A stretch of DNA of 64,000 bases, taken from positions 372,001 through 436,000 of the forward strand of contig CBDFJZ010000008.1 of the NCBI GenBank assembly GCA_965248675.1, read 5' to 3'. Numbering within the stretch: the stretch's first letter is position 1; the number at the start of each line of letters is the position of its first letter. Source of the stretch: UBA6627 sp965248675. GTDB lineage: Bacteria > Chloroflexota > Dehalococcoidia > UBA2979. Positions 36,307 through 46,430 of this stretch are shown here, piece after piece. A model generated the notes under the pieces. That model did not search any database. It was given only the letters and a program-made list of their open reading frames with translations, and had not been told where the DNA came from. The position numbers and the translations under genes were made by a program.

Positions 36307-36858
36307 ATGAACCAGGTGATCCTGATCTCTGGACCGCCCGGCGCCGGAAAGAGCTCCGTCGCCGCCGCTCTCTGCGAGCGCTACGACCGCATGCTTCTGG
36401 TCGAGGTCGACGACCTTCGCCATATGGTGCGCGCCGGCTACCGGCACCCCTGGATCGCCGATCACCAGGCGCGCGAACAAGGTGAGCTGGGCGTGCGCAA
36501 CGCGGCGGCGATCGCCCTCGAAAGCGTGGCCGTTCGCTACTCCGTGGTGATCGCGGACGTCGTGACCGCCGATGCCGTGGGCTGGCACCGTGCCGCGCTC
36601 GCCGCGACGCCCGCCCCGATCGCGCTGGTCACGCTATTGCCCAGCCTCGAGGCCACGGTGGCGCGCGACGCCGCTCGCGAGGGCGCAATGGGCGACCGCG
36701 CTCGCGAACTCCATACGCAGATCGCCGCCGAGCTGGCGGCGGGATCGATCCCCGGCGCGGTCCTCGACACGACGGGCCACGCGAACGCGCGCGAGTCGGC
36801 GGACGCGGTGCAGGACGCGATCAGTCGTGGCGACGCGCTGTTCCTCTCCCCGCGCTAA
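36307..36858 (+). CDS. P-loop phosphotransferase-like protein
   Basis: 183 residues. The Walker A motif ISGPPGAGKSSVAAALCERY starts at residue 6 and LLVEVDDLR is a probable switch strand; the C-terminal half holds VTLLPSLEATVARDAAREGAM, a lid-like helix. The layout fits small-molecule kinases (chloramphenicol phosphotransferase or gluconate kinase-like). GGAGA at 36297 supports ATG 36307. Substrate unknown; the divergent PAS regulator may control it. Confidence 0.7.
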   Translation: MNQVILISGPPGAGKSSVAAALCERYDRMLLVEVDDLRHMVRAGYRHPWIADHQAREQGELGVRNAAAIALESVAVRYSVVIADVVTADAVGWHRAALAATPAPIALVTLLPSLEATVARDAAREGAMGDRARELHTQIAAELAAGSIPGAVLDTTGHANARESADAVQDAISRGDALFLSPR

Positions 36859-36892
36859 CCGCCGCTCCAACCGCACCCGCACGATCACGCAC

Positions 36893-36934
36893 GGAGAGCC
36901 GCCCGAGTGGTTGAAGGGAGCGGTCTTGAAAACG
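36893..36934 (+). pseudogene. 5' half of a tRNA-Ser(TGA) gene
   Basis: GGAGAGCC followed by 33 bases (36901-36933) identical to the intact tRNA-Ser(TGA) at 41489-41521, through the anticodon loop CTTGAAA. After it, the sequence no longer matches a tRNA. This is the expected left junction of an element inserted at the anticodon region. Confidence 0.85.
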
Positions 36935-37278
36935 GCTCCTGACGGTTGTGGCATCCACGATCATCCGTCCGGCGTGTCATTCCGGGACCACAGTCCGCTG
37001 CCGTCCGCGCGCGTTGCTGTCAGTCCGTCACCGTTGCTGTCAAAGTCGATCCAATGATTCCGGTCGCCCCGTTTAGAGTGTTAGTGGTTCCAGGCGGGTG
37101 AGCAGCGGGTGTTGCTTCTCGACGACTCAGACGCTGATTCGGCAACGGATGAGCCGATCGCGGCAAGGGCGTCAGTCGAAGTGCGGGATCCGTAACGAGC
37201 CGATCGGTCGCGGTTGCAGAGGAGCGGGGAGCCTCTCCGCCGGAGTGGTACCTTGCTTCGCGCTATGGAGGTGCCGGT
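36935..37278. other. Left-end element DNA without intact gene
   Basis: No ORF with recognisable homology. A short frame near 37080-37190 reads QRVLLLDDSDADSA but has no start or further support. A GGAGG site at 37267 belongs to the next gene. Confidence 0.5.
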
Positions 37279-39342
37279 GTGACAACCGTTCGGGACGCCC
37301 GCTACGACGTGCTCTTCGAGCCTGTGCAGATCGGACCGGTGACGGCCCGAAACCGGTTCTTCCAGGTTCCTCACTGCAATGGGATGGGGTACCGCGACCC
37401 GGCTGCCCTGGCCGCGATGAGAGGGATGAAGGCCGAAGGCGGCTGGGCCGTCGTTGCTACCGAGGAGACCGAGATTCACCATTCCTCCGACGTCGCTCCG
37501 TACATCGAGGGCCGGATCTGGGACGATCGCGACATTGCGGCTCACGTCCTCGTTACCGATGCAATCCACGTCCACGGGTCTCTTGCCGCCATCGAACTCG
37601 CGCATTCCGGCATGGCGGCCAGCAGCATGTACACGCGTATCCCGCCCATGGGGCCCTCACATCGGCCGACGTCCGGCGACCTCTACCCGATCCAGGCGCG
37701 CCGCATGGACAACCAGGACATCGCCGACCTGAGACGCTGGTACCGCGAGGCGGCCGTTCGTTCTCTGGACGCGGGCTACGACATCGTCTACGTCTATGCC
37801 GGACACAACCGGTCGACGCTCCAGCACTTCCTCTCGCCGCGGTTCAACGACCGCACGGACGATTACGGCGGCCCGCTCCAGAATCGCGCACGCCTGCTGC
37901 GTGAGGTGCTCGAGGACACGCTCGAAGCGGTCGACGGCAAGGCCGGTGTCGCGTGCAGGATCGTCGTCGACGAGCTGATCGGACCGAACGGCTTCACCCG
38001 GGACGAGCTGGTCGAGCTTCTCGGGATGATCGGTGAGCTTCCCGATCTGTGGGATTTCATAGTGGGTGCCTGGGCGGACGACTCAGTCCCGTCCCGGTTC
38101 GGAGGCGAAGGTGAGCGCGAGGAGCTCATTAGCGGCCTCAAGGATCTGACCTCGAAGCCGGTCGTGGGGGTCGGCCGGTTCACCTCACCGGACACCATGG
38201 TTCGACTGATCCGCCAGGGGGTGCTCGACTTCATCGGCGCCGCCCGTCCGTCGATAGCCGATCCGTACCTGCCGAAGAAGATAGAGGAGGGCCGGATCGA
38301 CGCCATCCGCGAGTGCATCGGCTGCAACATGTGTATTTCCGGTGACTACACCATGACCCCGATCCGGTGTACCCAGAATCCGTCGATGGGGGAGGAGTGG
38401 CGGCGCGGCTGGCATCCCGAGACTATTCGTGCCAAGGACTCCGATGCCCGGATCCTGGTGGTTGGCGGGGGGCCGGCCGGTCTCGAGGCAGCCATGTCCG
38501 CCGGGCGGCGCGGTTACGAGGTGGTCCTCGCCGAAGCGACTCGTGAGCTGGGCGGGCGGGTTGCCAGGGAGGCACGACTCCCCGGTCTCGGCGAATGGCG
38601 GCGGGTGGTCGATTACCGCAAGACGCAGCTCGACCGGCTCAGCAACGTCGAGTACTACTTCGAGAGCTCGATGAACTCGGAGGAGATCCTCTCGTACGAC
38701 TTCGATCACATTGCTGTCGCTACGGGGGCCACGTGGAGGCGAGACGGCGTTGGCGTCTCAAGTCCGGGTCCCGTCCTATTCGACGATCCGGTTGAGGTGC
38801 TCACTCCCGACGACGTAATGTCGGGAAGCCGTCCCGCCGGTGAGCGCGTGGTGGTGTTCGATGACGATCACTACTACATGGGCAGTTCGATGGCGGAGCT
38901 GCTCGTCAACGAGGGTCTCGCGGTCACTATCGTCACCCCCGAGCCGGAGGTGGCGGTGTGGACCCACAAGACGCTCGAGCAACACCGTATCCAAGCGCGA
39001 TTGCTCGATCTCGGCGTGCGAATCGTTGTTGCTCACACGGCAGACCGAGTTACGGCCGATGGCCTCGTCGTCGGTTGTGCCTACACCGGAAGGCAACAGA
39101 CGATCGAATGTGACTCAGCAGTCTTCGTCACGAGCCGTCTTCCGAACGAAACGCTCTGCCTCGACCTCCTCGACCGGCGAGACGAGTGGGGGAGTGCCGG
39201 TCTGATCTCAGTGCGCGCCGTTGGCGATGCCCTCAGCCCGGGGAGCATTGCCGCAGCGGTGTGGGACGGGCGTCGGTTCGCGGAGGACCTGGGCAGATCG
39301 GAAGAGCGCGTCGTCTTTCCACGAAACATCGCCGCCATCTGA
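37279..39342 (+). CDS. Trimethylamine/dimethylamine dehydrogenase-like FMN, Fe-S flavoprotein
   Basis: 687 residues (the methylotroph enzyme has about 730). TIM-barrel FMN domain first: RFFQVPHCNGMG carries Cys33, equivalent to the cysteine that binds 6-S-cysteinyl FMN in TMADH. The [4Fe-4S] cluster ligands Cys346, 349, 352 (CIGCNMC) and Cys364 (IRCTQN) are intact with TMADH spacing. An FAD/ADP-type domain (ILVVGGGPAGLEAA) follows. GTG 37279 has GGAGG at 37267. N-demethylation of a secondary or tertiary amine to aldehyde plus amine is the expected reaction; exact substrate unproved. It is cargo of the tRNA-Ser element. Confidence 0.86.
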   Translation: MTTVRDARYDVLFEPVQIGPVTARNRFFQVPHCNGMGYRDPAALAAMRGMKAEGGWAVVATEETEIHHSSDVAPYIEGRIWDDRDIAAHVLVTDAIHVHGSLAAIELAHSGMAASSMYTRIPPMGPSHRPTSGDLYPIQARRMDNQDIADLRRWYREAAVRSLDAGYDIVYVYAGHNRSTLQHFLSPRFNDRTDDYGGPLQNRARLLREVLEDTLEAVDGKAGVACRIVVDELIGPNGFTRDELVELLGMIGELPDLWDFIVGAWADDSVPSRFGGEGEREELISGLKDLTSKPVVGVGRFTSPDTMVRLIRQGVLDFIGAARPSIADPYLPKKIEEGRIDAIRECIGCNMCISGDYTMTPIRCTQNPSMGEEWRRGWHPETIRAKDSDARILVVGGGPAGLEAAMSAGRRGYEVVLAEATRELGGRVAREARLPGLGEWRRVVDYRKTQLDRLSNVEYYFESSMNSEEILSYDFDHIAVATGATWRRDGVGVSSPGPVLFDDPVEVLTPDDVMSGSRPAGERVVVFDDDHYYMGSSMAELLVNEGLAVTIVTPEPEVAVWTHKTLEQHRIQARLLDLGVRIVVAHTADRVTADGLVVGCAYTGRQQTIECDSAVFVTSRLPNETLCLDLLDRRDEWGSAGLISVRAVGDALSPGSIAAAVWDGRRFAEDLGRSEERVVFPRNIAAI

Positions 39343-39691
39343 GATGAAGGCTGGGGGGGCAGCTGAGACTCGTTGCCACGAGCCCGACTGCCCTGACCCT
39401 GTTGAAACCCGAGGCGCGATACGCGAGCGTCGCTGCGAGCTTGATTTCGACGTTGCCGACCAACGCATTGCGCTGACTCCAGGTGGCTGTTCAGCAGGCG
39501 ACCTGCGGCCCGTCGTTCGACCTGGGTGAGGGCACCGGTGGCGACACTGACGTCTCCGACAACAACCTCTCGCAGAATGCTGAGACCCCCGAGGTTGGGA
39601 CTCCGACCGCCGCGGGTTCGCCGATCTCCCCGACGTCGACGCCAGACGCCACCCACGCCTGTATCCCTGGGACTTTGTTTCATCCCTTCAG
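39343..39691. other. Noncoding stretch between TMADH-like gene and methyltransferase remnant
   Basis: I see no gene. A 70-codon frame (39483-39695) is Thr/Pro-rich with no homology and no binding site, and is probably chance or the remains of a linker. Confidence 0.5.
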
Positions 39692-40115
39692 ATGACTTCC
39701 GTCACCTGGATTCTTGAAAGCACGGGCTCCGATAGGAACTTCGATACCCTCACTGTGGAGGGAGTGATGGTTATCGACCCAGACGTTGACGAGCTGAACG
39801 CCGACGCGACCGGCATGCCGCTCCCCGACGGGCGCTTCAGCGCCGCCCTGTCGCTGACGATCCTGCGCCACGTGCCGACACCCGAGCTGCAAGATGCGAT
39901 CTTCGCCGAGGTGGTGCGGGTGCCTCAGGTCGGGTGGGATCTTCACCGGACAGGACAGCCGTGACAGCGACGACCGCCGTGCGCTGCACATCGACGACAT
40001 CTGCTTACCGATCGACCCGGACACGGTCGCGGAGCGACGGCGACCAGCAGGGTTCGCGGAGGTGCTCGTGAAGCCCAACGAATACGCGATGCCGTTCCGC
40101 GCGGTTCGGGCCTGA
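39692..40115 (+). pseudogene. SAM-dependent methyltransferase remnant
   Basis: Only the C-terminal part of a class I methyltransferase fold remains: VMVIDPDVDELNADATGMPLPDGRFSAALSLTILRHVPTPELQ, then after a frameshift near 39928-39935 GGIFTGQDS ... GFAEVLVKPNEYAMPFRA. The SAM-binding GxGxG motif that should precede it is missing, so the gene is 5'-truncated as well as shifted. Its stop is directly before the MOSC gene. Confidence 0.72.
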
Positions 40116-40116
40116 G

Positions 40117-40905
40117 ATGGCGACGTTCACTCGCCTTTACCAGTTCCCTGTCAAAGGGCTGACGCCCGTCCCGGTCGAGCAGCTCGCCGTCGCCGCGGAC
40201 GGGGCGGTCGACGGCGACCGCGTGCTCGGTTTCCTCTTCGCCGATGCCGGTGAGGCGGATCAGGCGGGTTGGCGTGGGAAGACCTCGTTCCTGACGATGC
40301 AGAACACGCCCGCGTTCGCGCGCGTCGACGCGCGGTACGACCGTGCATCACATCGCCTCTCGCTGAGCCACGAGGGCTCCGAGGTGGTAGCGGGCGACGT
40401 CACACTCGACGCGGATCGGGATCGGATCGTCGAAGCCGTTACGTCGCTGGTGCAGGGGTTCGAGGTAAACCCGTTTGCCGGGCATGAGGCGCGGCTGCCG
40501 CTGCGACTGGTCGGCGACGGCATGACGCCGCGATTCCACGATCGAAAGGCGCACCACGTGACGCTGGTCGCGCGCGCGAGCATCGAAGCGCTTGCCGAGC
40601 GAATCGGTAGCGAGGTCGATGAGCGCCGTTTCCGGATGAACGCGACGATCGACGGCGTCGAGCCGTGGGCTGAGCTGCAGTGGATCGGCCAGACGATCCA
40701 GGTCGGTGGCTCCGAGTTCGAGGTCACGGGGCCGGTGGTCCGCTGCCTGGCGACGCACGCCAATCCGGTGTCCGGGGAGCGCGATCAGGACGTGATGCAG
40801 ACGTTGACGGGCGAATTCGGGCAGGAGCGCCCGACGATGGGCGTGGTCGCGATCCCACGGAAGGCCTCGGTATTGAGGGTCGGCGACGCGGTGGTCGCGC
40901 CGTAG
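40117..40905 (+). CDS. MOSC domain protein with beta-barrel N-terminus
   Basis: 262 residues. The N-terminal part (LYQFPVKGLTPVPVEQLAVAADGAVDGDRVLGFL) is a MOSC_N beta-barrel and the C-terminal MOSC domain has RFRMNATIDGVEPWAELQWIG and VVRCLATHANP, where the cysteine (RC) is the expected molybdenum or sulfide ligand. The family includes mitochondrial mARC-like reductases and sulfur carriers. It starts one base after the methyltransferase remnant stop and may be its former operon partner. Confidence 0.82.
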   Translation: MATFTRLYQFPVKGLTPVPVEQLAVAADGAVDGDRVLGFLFADAGEADQAGWRGKTSFLTMQNTPAFARVDARYDRASHRLSLSHEGSEVVAGDVTLDADRDRIVEAVTSLVQGFEVNPFAGHEARLPLRLVGDGMTPRFHDRKAHHVTLVARASIEALAERIGSEVDERRFRMNATIDGVEPWAELQWIGQTIQVGGSEFEVTGPVVRCLATHANPVSGERDQDVMQTLTGEFGQERPTMGVVAIPRKASVLRVGDAVVAP

Positions 40906-40921
40906 CGACTGGGGCGGGCCG

Positions 40922-41100
40922 TTAGACCTCGACCACGTCGATCGCGTGGACCTGGAAGCCACGTTCCTCATCGGAGAGGCGCTCGTCGCGTTCGATCCAA
41001 ACATCGGCCGGATAGCTGCTCGGGTCGTAGGTGATATTGATGCCGACGGCACCCTGATCGACGGCCTCCTCGATGAAGTCGAACAGGCTCTCGACGGTGC
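40922..41100 (-). pseudogene. C-terminal fragment of a DUF6174-like protein
   Basis: In the minus frame ending at TAA 40922-40924, about 59 codons read VESLFDFIEEAVDQGAVGIN ... YDPSSYPADVWIERDER ... GFQVHAIDVVEV, the typical end of a DUF6174 lipoprotein domain. The N-terminal part is cut off by the integrase remnant starting near 41097. It looks like a gene broken by rearrangement. Confidence 0.6.
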
Positions 41101-41470
41101 TGACCCTATCGGAGGCTCAGACTTTCCTGCGAGCTGCCGCGGGCGATCGCCTCGAATCATTGTTCGTGCCGTCGCTCCGGCTGCGACAGGGAGAAGCGTT
41201 CGGCCTCACCGGGGATCGCGTCCACCTCGAGGAAGGTTGGCTGTACATCGAGAGGACGCTCCAGCGTTACAGCGGCGCGTATCACCTCGACGAGGTGAAG
41301 ACCACGCGCTCACGGCGATTGCTGGGGCGCCCGGGGAACTGTGTTCGGCCATACGAACCCACCGAGCCCGACGGCTCGAAGAGCGCCTCTCTGCTGGTCC
41401 TGCCCAGGACATCTTGAGACGGGGCAAGCTGCCCCATCAGAGCTTCCACGATCTTTGGAGAAGTCCATAG
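41097..41470 (+). pseudogene. Tyrosine recombinase (integrase) remnant
   Basis: LTLSEAQTFLRAAAGDRLES, then RLRQGEAFGL (the catalytic Arg box, normally GLRQGEALGL), and RTLQRYSGAYHLDEVKT are clear tyrosine-integrase pieces. A frameshift near 41310 leads to PGELCSAIRTHRARRLEERL and a final FHDL (HxxR box region) directly before the tRNA gene. The N-terminal and C-terminal catalytic boxes are missing, so it is inactive. Location beside the tRNA-Ser(TGA) gene fits a tRNA-targeting integrase. Confidence 0.82.
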
Positions 41471-41480
41471 AATTGGCCGC

Positions 41481-42568
<1,088 letters not shown>

Positions 42569-43549
42569 CTACGGGCGGGCACCGACTTGAGAGGGCAGGA
42601 AATCCACCATTTGGCGGATATGCTCGGCGGTGGTGCCACAGCACCCGCCGATGATCTGCACGCCCCCCTCTACCCACCGCCTGCAATGTCCGGCGAAGGT
42701 CTCGGGCGACACGCTGGCCTGCGCCGATCCGTCTGCGGCGTAGCCCAGAGCCTCGGGATAGGCCATGACCGGGCCCGACCAGCGCGGGAACAGCACCTCG
42801 AGGCCCGGGGACGTGGAGGACACCGCGCTGTGCATGATGCCCGCGACGGTTCCGCCCAACGCCGTGAACTCGTCGATCAGCAGCTCCAGCGAGACTTCGG
42901 GCGCCGGTTGCCGGTCTCTGCCGACGCGCGAGGCGGACTCTTCGGCCAGCACGTCCCAGCCGATCATGCGGCCTTCGGTGCGTCGTGTGCAGCTGATGCC
43001 GATCCACACTGGCAGGCCAGTGGCGACGGCGGCGGCGATGGCCCGTTTGGCGTGCTCGAGCTCCAGCATCATCTCCATGATGATGAGGTCGACGCCGGCG
43101 TCAGCCAACGTATCCGCCATCTCAGCGAAATTGGCGGCTTCCTGGTCCGCTGTCGGCGCGTATCGGGGATCAGGGCTGATGGTGCCTGGCACCCAGGCAG
43201 TCATGGTCGACATCGAGCCTGCGACCGCGACGGCGCGGTCGGCCGCCCCCCGGTCCCGCGCCTCGCGGGCAAGTTCGACGGCACGACGGTTGATGGTGAC
43301 GGTCTCGTCGCCGAGGCCCGCGCCCTCCAAGACGTGGCGGCTGGTGGCGAAGGTGTTTGCCATGATCACGTTCGCGCCCGCGCGGATATAGTCTTCGTGG
43401 ACCTGGCGCACCGCGTCGGGATGGGTCTTGTTCGCGACCCCGCACCAGGCGGCGTTATCCATCGGGACGCCGTAGCGGGCGACCTCGGTGCCGATCGCCC
43501 CGTCCAGCACGACGATGTCGCCGGCCTCGAGTTTCCGATCGAGGATCAT
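42569..43549 (-). CDS. Homocysteine S-methyltransferase family protein
   Basis: 326 residues from ATG 43549 (preceding GGAAG box). Barrel enzyme with LDGAIGTEVARYG near the N-terminus and the zinc-binding GGCCGTTAEHI near the C-terminus. The first zinc cysteine usually lies in a G(V/I)NC motif; here that position reads AGIMHSAV, so the ligand would be His instead. This is unusual and may change the metal site. Family members methylate homocysteine from S-methylmethionine or betaine. The location next to a TMADH-like gene could hint at methylated-amine metabolism, but is weak. Confidence 0.8.
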   Translation of the reverse strand: MILDRKLEAGDIVVLDGAIGTEVARYGVPMDNAAWCGVANKTHPDAVRQVHEDYIRAGANVIMANTFATSRHVLEGAGLGDETVTINRRAVELAREARDRGAADRAVAVAGSMSTMTAWVPGTISPDPRYAPTADQEAANFAEMADTLADAGVDLIIMEMMLELEHAKRAIAAAVATGLPVWIGISCTRRTEGRMIGWDVLAEESASRVGRDRQPAPEVSLELLIDEFTALGGTVAGIMHSAVSSTSPGLEVLFPRWSGPVMAYPEALGYAADGSAQASVSPETFAGHCRRWVEGGVQIIGGCCGTTAEHIRQMVDFLPSQVGARP

Positions 43550-43846
43550 CGGCAATCTTCCTTCGCAAAGAGGCTCCCAAATAGACGCCCGGACTGGGTG
43601 GCCGAACGTGACCCGCCCCCGGTCTTTGTACCAATTCCTATGTTAAGACGACGCCGGGGCCGGCGGGTCCAGTGCCGCCGCCGACAAGCGCGCGCATGCT
43701 GGTCCTCCTCGGCGCGGCGCATGATAGCGATCGTGATGGAGATTCACGCTCGTGTTAGCGCGCTCGCGGTGCCGTGGGCGCGCCCGCGGAGATTGCTGCA
43801 CCCGCGGGCCGAACCAGAGACGGGGTGCCCGCCCCTGGAGTGACCG
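43550..43846. other. Divergent intergenic DNA, no gene seen
   Basis: Between the leftward homocysteine methyltransferase and the rightward CoA transferase. Nothing recognisable except the start-site boxes at both ends. Confidence 0.5.
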
Positions 43847-44998
43847 ATGACGGCGCTGCGCGTGCTGGAAACCGCAGGCGGCATCATGGGCCCCTTCGCC
43901 GGCCGACTCTTCGCCGACCGCGGCGCCGAGGTGATCAGCGTCGAGCCACCCGCCGGCGACTGGACCCGCGAGTAGGCCACCATCGCGGACGCGCGCCATG
44001 ACGGCCTCGCGCGCGCCCTCGGACGCGGGAAGCGTGGCGTCGCGCTCGATCCCGAGACCGACGAGGGCGGCGCGCTCCTGCGCGCCCTCCTCGAGTGGTG
44101 CGACGTCGTGATCTCGGGCCAAGAGCCGACCGCCGCTGGCATCGATGACGCCGCGGTGGCGGACTGGGCGCCCACGGCGGTGCGCTGCTGGGTCACGCCC
44201 TTCGGCCTGAGTGGCCCCTACGCGCACTACGCGGCGGAGTCGATCCAGCTGCTGGCCCTCGGCGGCATCATGCACATCACGGGCGAGCCGCGCCGCCCGC
44301 CGTTGCAGATCCCCGGTCACCACCCCGAGTACATCGGTGGGATCCACACCTTCGCCGCCGCGAGCGCCGCGCTGATCGGGCGCGCCCGCTTCGGCGGTGG
44401 CCAGCGCGTCGAGGTGAGCGCCCTCGCCGCCGTGGCCGCGACGGCGGAGATGTCGACCACGATGTACGTCGCCACCGGCGCCGTGCGCTCCCGTTTCTAC
44501 GGCCGCCAGCCGTGGGGCATCCAGGGCGGGGTGGTCCCCTGCGCCGACGGCTACGTTGCCGTCCACCCCGGCGCGGGCGGCCTGCTCCCGATCCTGATCG
44601 ACCGCCCCGACCTCGTGGACGAGCCGCTGCTCGTCGACCCTCGCGAGCGCCTGCGCAACGTCGAGGGGTTCTTCGCGCTGCTCGAGCCTACCTCTCGACC
44701 CACACGCGCGCCGAGATCGTCGATCGCTGCGGCCGAGCTCGGCATCCCCTTCGGCGCGGTGCTCGGCGTCGAGGACCTGCTCGAAGACGAGCAGCTCCGC
44801 GAGCGCGAGGTCCTCGAACGCGTGCCCGTCGACGGCGCCGCGGTGCTGGCGCCCGGCGCTGCCTACCGCACGAGCCGCGACCCGGCGGAGACGCGGCCGG
44901 CGCCGGACCTCGGCGAGCACAACGCGGAGGTCTACAGCGCACTCGCCGGCCGCTCCGCCGCCGACCTCGACGAGCTGCGCGCCAGGGGCGTGCTGTGA
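43847..44998 (+). pseudogene. CaiB/BaiF-type CoA transferase, in-frame TAG and a compensated frameshift pair
   Basis: 383 residues of a formyl-CoA-transferase-like type III CoA transferase. The start LRVLETAGGIMGPFAGRLFADRGAEVI is the family's catalytic N-terminus. TAG at 43973-43975 interrupts DWTRE-stop-ATIA where the family has an aromatic residue. In 44685-44735 the frame reads as noise for about 15 codons although YLSTHTRAEIVDR is found one base over, so a base is missing before and an extra base follows. Both ends of the gene keep perfect homology. GGAG at 43837 supports ATG 43847. The stop overlaps the next CaiB fragment (GTGA). The TAG probably ends the protein unless it is a base error. 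Confidence 0.75.
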
Positions 44999-45140
44999 CC
45001 GGCGCCCGGGCGCCCGGGGGCCGCCTGCCGCTCGAGGAGGTGCGCGTGGTCGACCTGACGTGGGCCTACGCCGGGCCCACCGCCGCGCGCACGCTCGCCG
45101 ACCTCGGTGCGGACGTGATCAAGGCCGCGCGCGCGAGCCC
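44995..45140 (+). pseudogene. N-terminal fragment of a second CaiB-like CoA transferase
   Basis: From GTG 44995 the frame reads RLPLEEVRVVDLTWAYAGPTAARTLADLGADVIK, the family start, then breaks off near 45125-45160 into an unrelated minus-strand gene. It was probably the heteromeric partner of the upstream gene and was truncated by rearrangement. Confidence 0.72.
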
Positions 45141-45786
45141 GAGCTGGACGAGGCGGCCTCGAGGATGCGGCGCATCTCGCCGGAGCGGTCCTCGTCGCGC
45201 CGGCCGCGATTAACGTTGAAGTTCTTCGCCGTGGCGGTAATCACGAGATCGAACGCATCCCGCGGCACCTCGAGGTCGCGCAGGCGGGTCGGCATCCCGG
45301 CCGCGCGGTAGATGCCGCGGAGCGAGTGCGCCACCAGGTGCGCAGCCTCCTCGTCGGAGGTCCCGCCGGGAGCTCGAGATCGAGCGCAGTTGCGATGCGT
45401 TCGAGCGCTGGCCGCTCCGGCGGACCGAGTTCAAGTGCGGCGGGATTGATCGCCGAGGCGATCTCGCCCTGCCCCACCCGCTTGTGCTGCAGGTGCGGGG
45501 CGGTACCCAGGGCGTACGAGTGACCCCAGCCTCGCCGCTGCCCCCCGCGTTCGAGCAGGGTGACGTCGCCGACGCGGTTCTGCAGGAAGGCGACGGCCAT
45601 CAGGTCGATGCGGGGGCCCGGCCCGTCCTCGGCCGTTCCGAGCTTCGGGTAGGCGTCGCGGGCGAGGCACAGGGCCTGGGCCCGATCGCCATCGGCGAGC
45701 GGGTCGGTGGACGTGCCAGCCGCGGTGACGGCGCTGCTGAACACCGTGGTGGCGGTCGATCGGAGGAGCTCGACCGGAGTCGACAT
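45138..45786 (-). pseudogene. Iron-containing alcohol dehydrogenase C-terminal remnant
   Basis: Pieces AQALCLARDAYPKLG, RGWGHSYALGTAPHLQHKRVGQGEIASA (Fe-ligand His region), INPAALELG and EVPRDAFDLVITATAKNFNVN belong to group III iron alcohol dehydrogenases (maleylacetate-reductase-like). Frameshifts lie near 45345-45375 and 45530-45560, and the NAD-binding N-terminal domain is missing. It is cut at 45790, where a transposase fragment begins on the other strand, and at the 3' end by the CaiB fragment. Confidence 0.7.
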
Positions 45787-46125
45787 GACCAGCTGGTCCG
45801 TCTACTCCTCGAGCCGCTGCGGCGGTTTCTGCGCGCGCGGTCCGAGCTGGTCATCGAGAACCTCGCACTGCGACAGCCGCTGGCGATGTACGAATGGACG
45901 CCGCCGGTGCGGGATTCGGATCGCCTGTTCTGGAGCGCCGTCGCGCGAGTCTGGCCCGACTGGCGATCGGTGCTCGTCATCGTCCGTCCGGAGACGGTCG
46001 TACGGTGGCATGGGCTTCCGTCGCTACTGGCGCTGGCGGAGTCGGCCCTGCGGTGGGCGCCCTCGCATCCCACTCGAAGCGCGCGAGCTGATCGCGCGGA
46101 TCGCGCGGGAGAACCAAAGCTGGGG
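45787..46125 (+). pseudogene. Transposase fragment (integrase-core IS family)
   Basis: The N-terminal part of an IS transposase remains: LRRFLRARSELVIENLALRQPLAMY, SDRLFWSAVARVWPDWRSVLVIVRPETVVRWH, then after a frameshift near 46015 GFRRYWRWRSRPCGGRPRIPLEARELIARIAREN. The DDE catalytic core and the inverted repeats are gone. No family number can be assigned. It probably helped fragment the flanking genes. Confidence 0.7.
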
Positions 46126-46260
46126 CTTGATTGAAACGCGCGCTGATGGAGAGTCCAGTCGCATTCAGACCCTCGCGCTTAGCGGGAATCTGACCTGGAC
46201 GGGTCTGCCGCGGTCACCAGGTTCAGATCGTTGGATCCCGGAGACCTGAGGCCGATGGAC

Positions 46261-46398
46261 TCATGGCGCGTCGCCCTCCTGTCCGAGGTCGAGCAGCGTG
46301 TCGCGAGCGAAGAAGGCGCACTTCTTGCCGCCCCCTCCGAGAAGGCGGAGGACCTGGTACCGGTTGGGAGATGTCTGTTCGAGGGTAACGAGTGACAT
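46261..46398 (-). pseudogene. Short remnant of a Ser/Thr protein kinase gene
   Basis: 45 codons: MSLVTLEQTSPNRYQVLRLL, then a glycine-rich loop GGGGKKCAFFARDTLLD and a TGA. This matches the extreme N-terminus of bacterial kinases (RYQVLRLLGEGGKKRVYLARD) but lacks everything after the loop. Probably a rearrangement scar. Confidence 0.6.
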
Positions 46399-46430
46399 AC
46401 TCCGGAAGCCGCATCGATTAGTTGAAACGA

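Noticed and set aside
39483..39695. Small Thr/Pro-rich gene after the TMADH-like gene
   Set aside because: No binding site, no start context, no homology.
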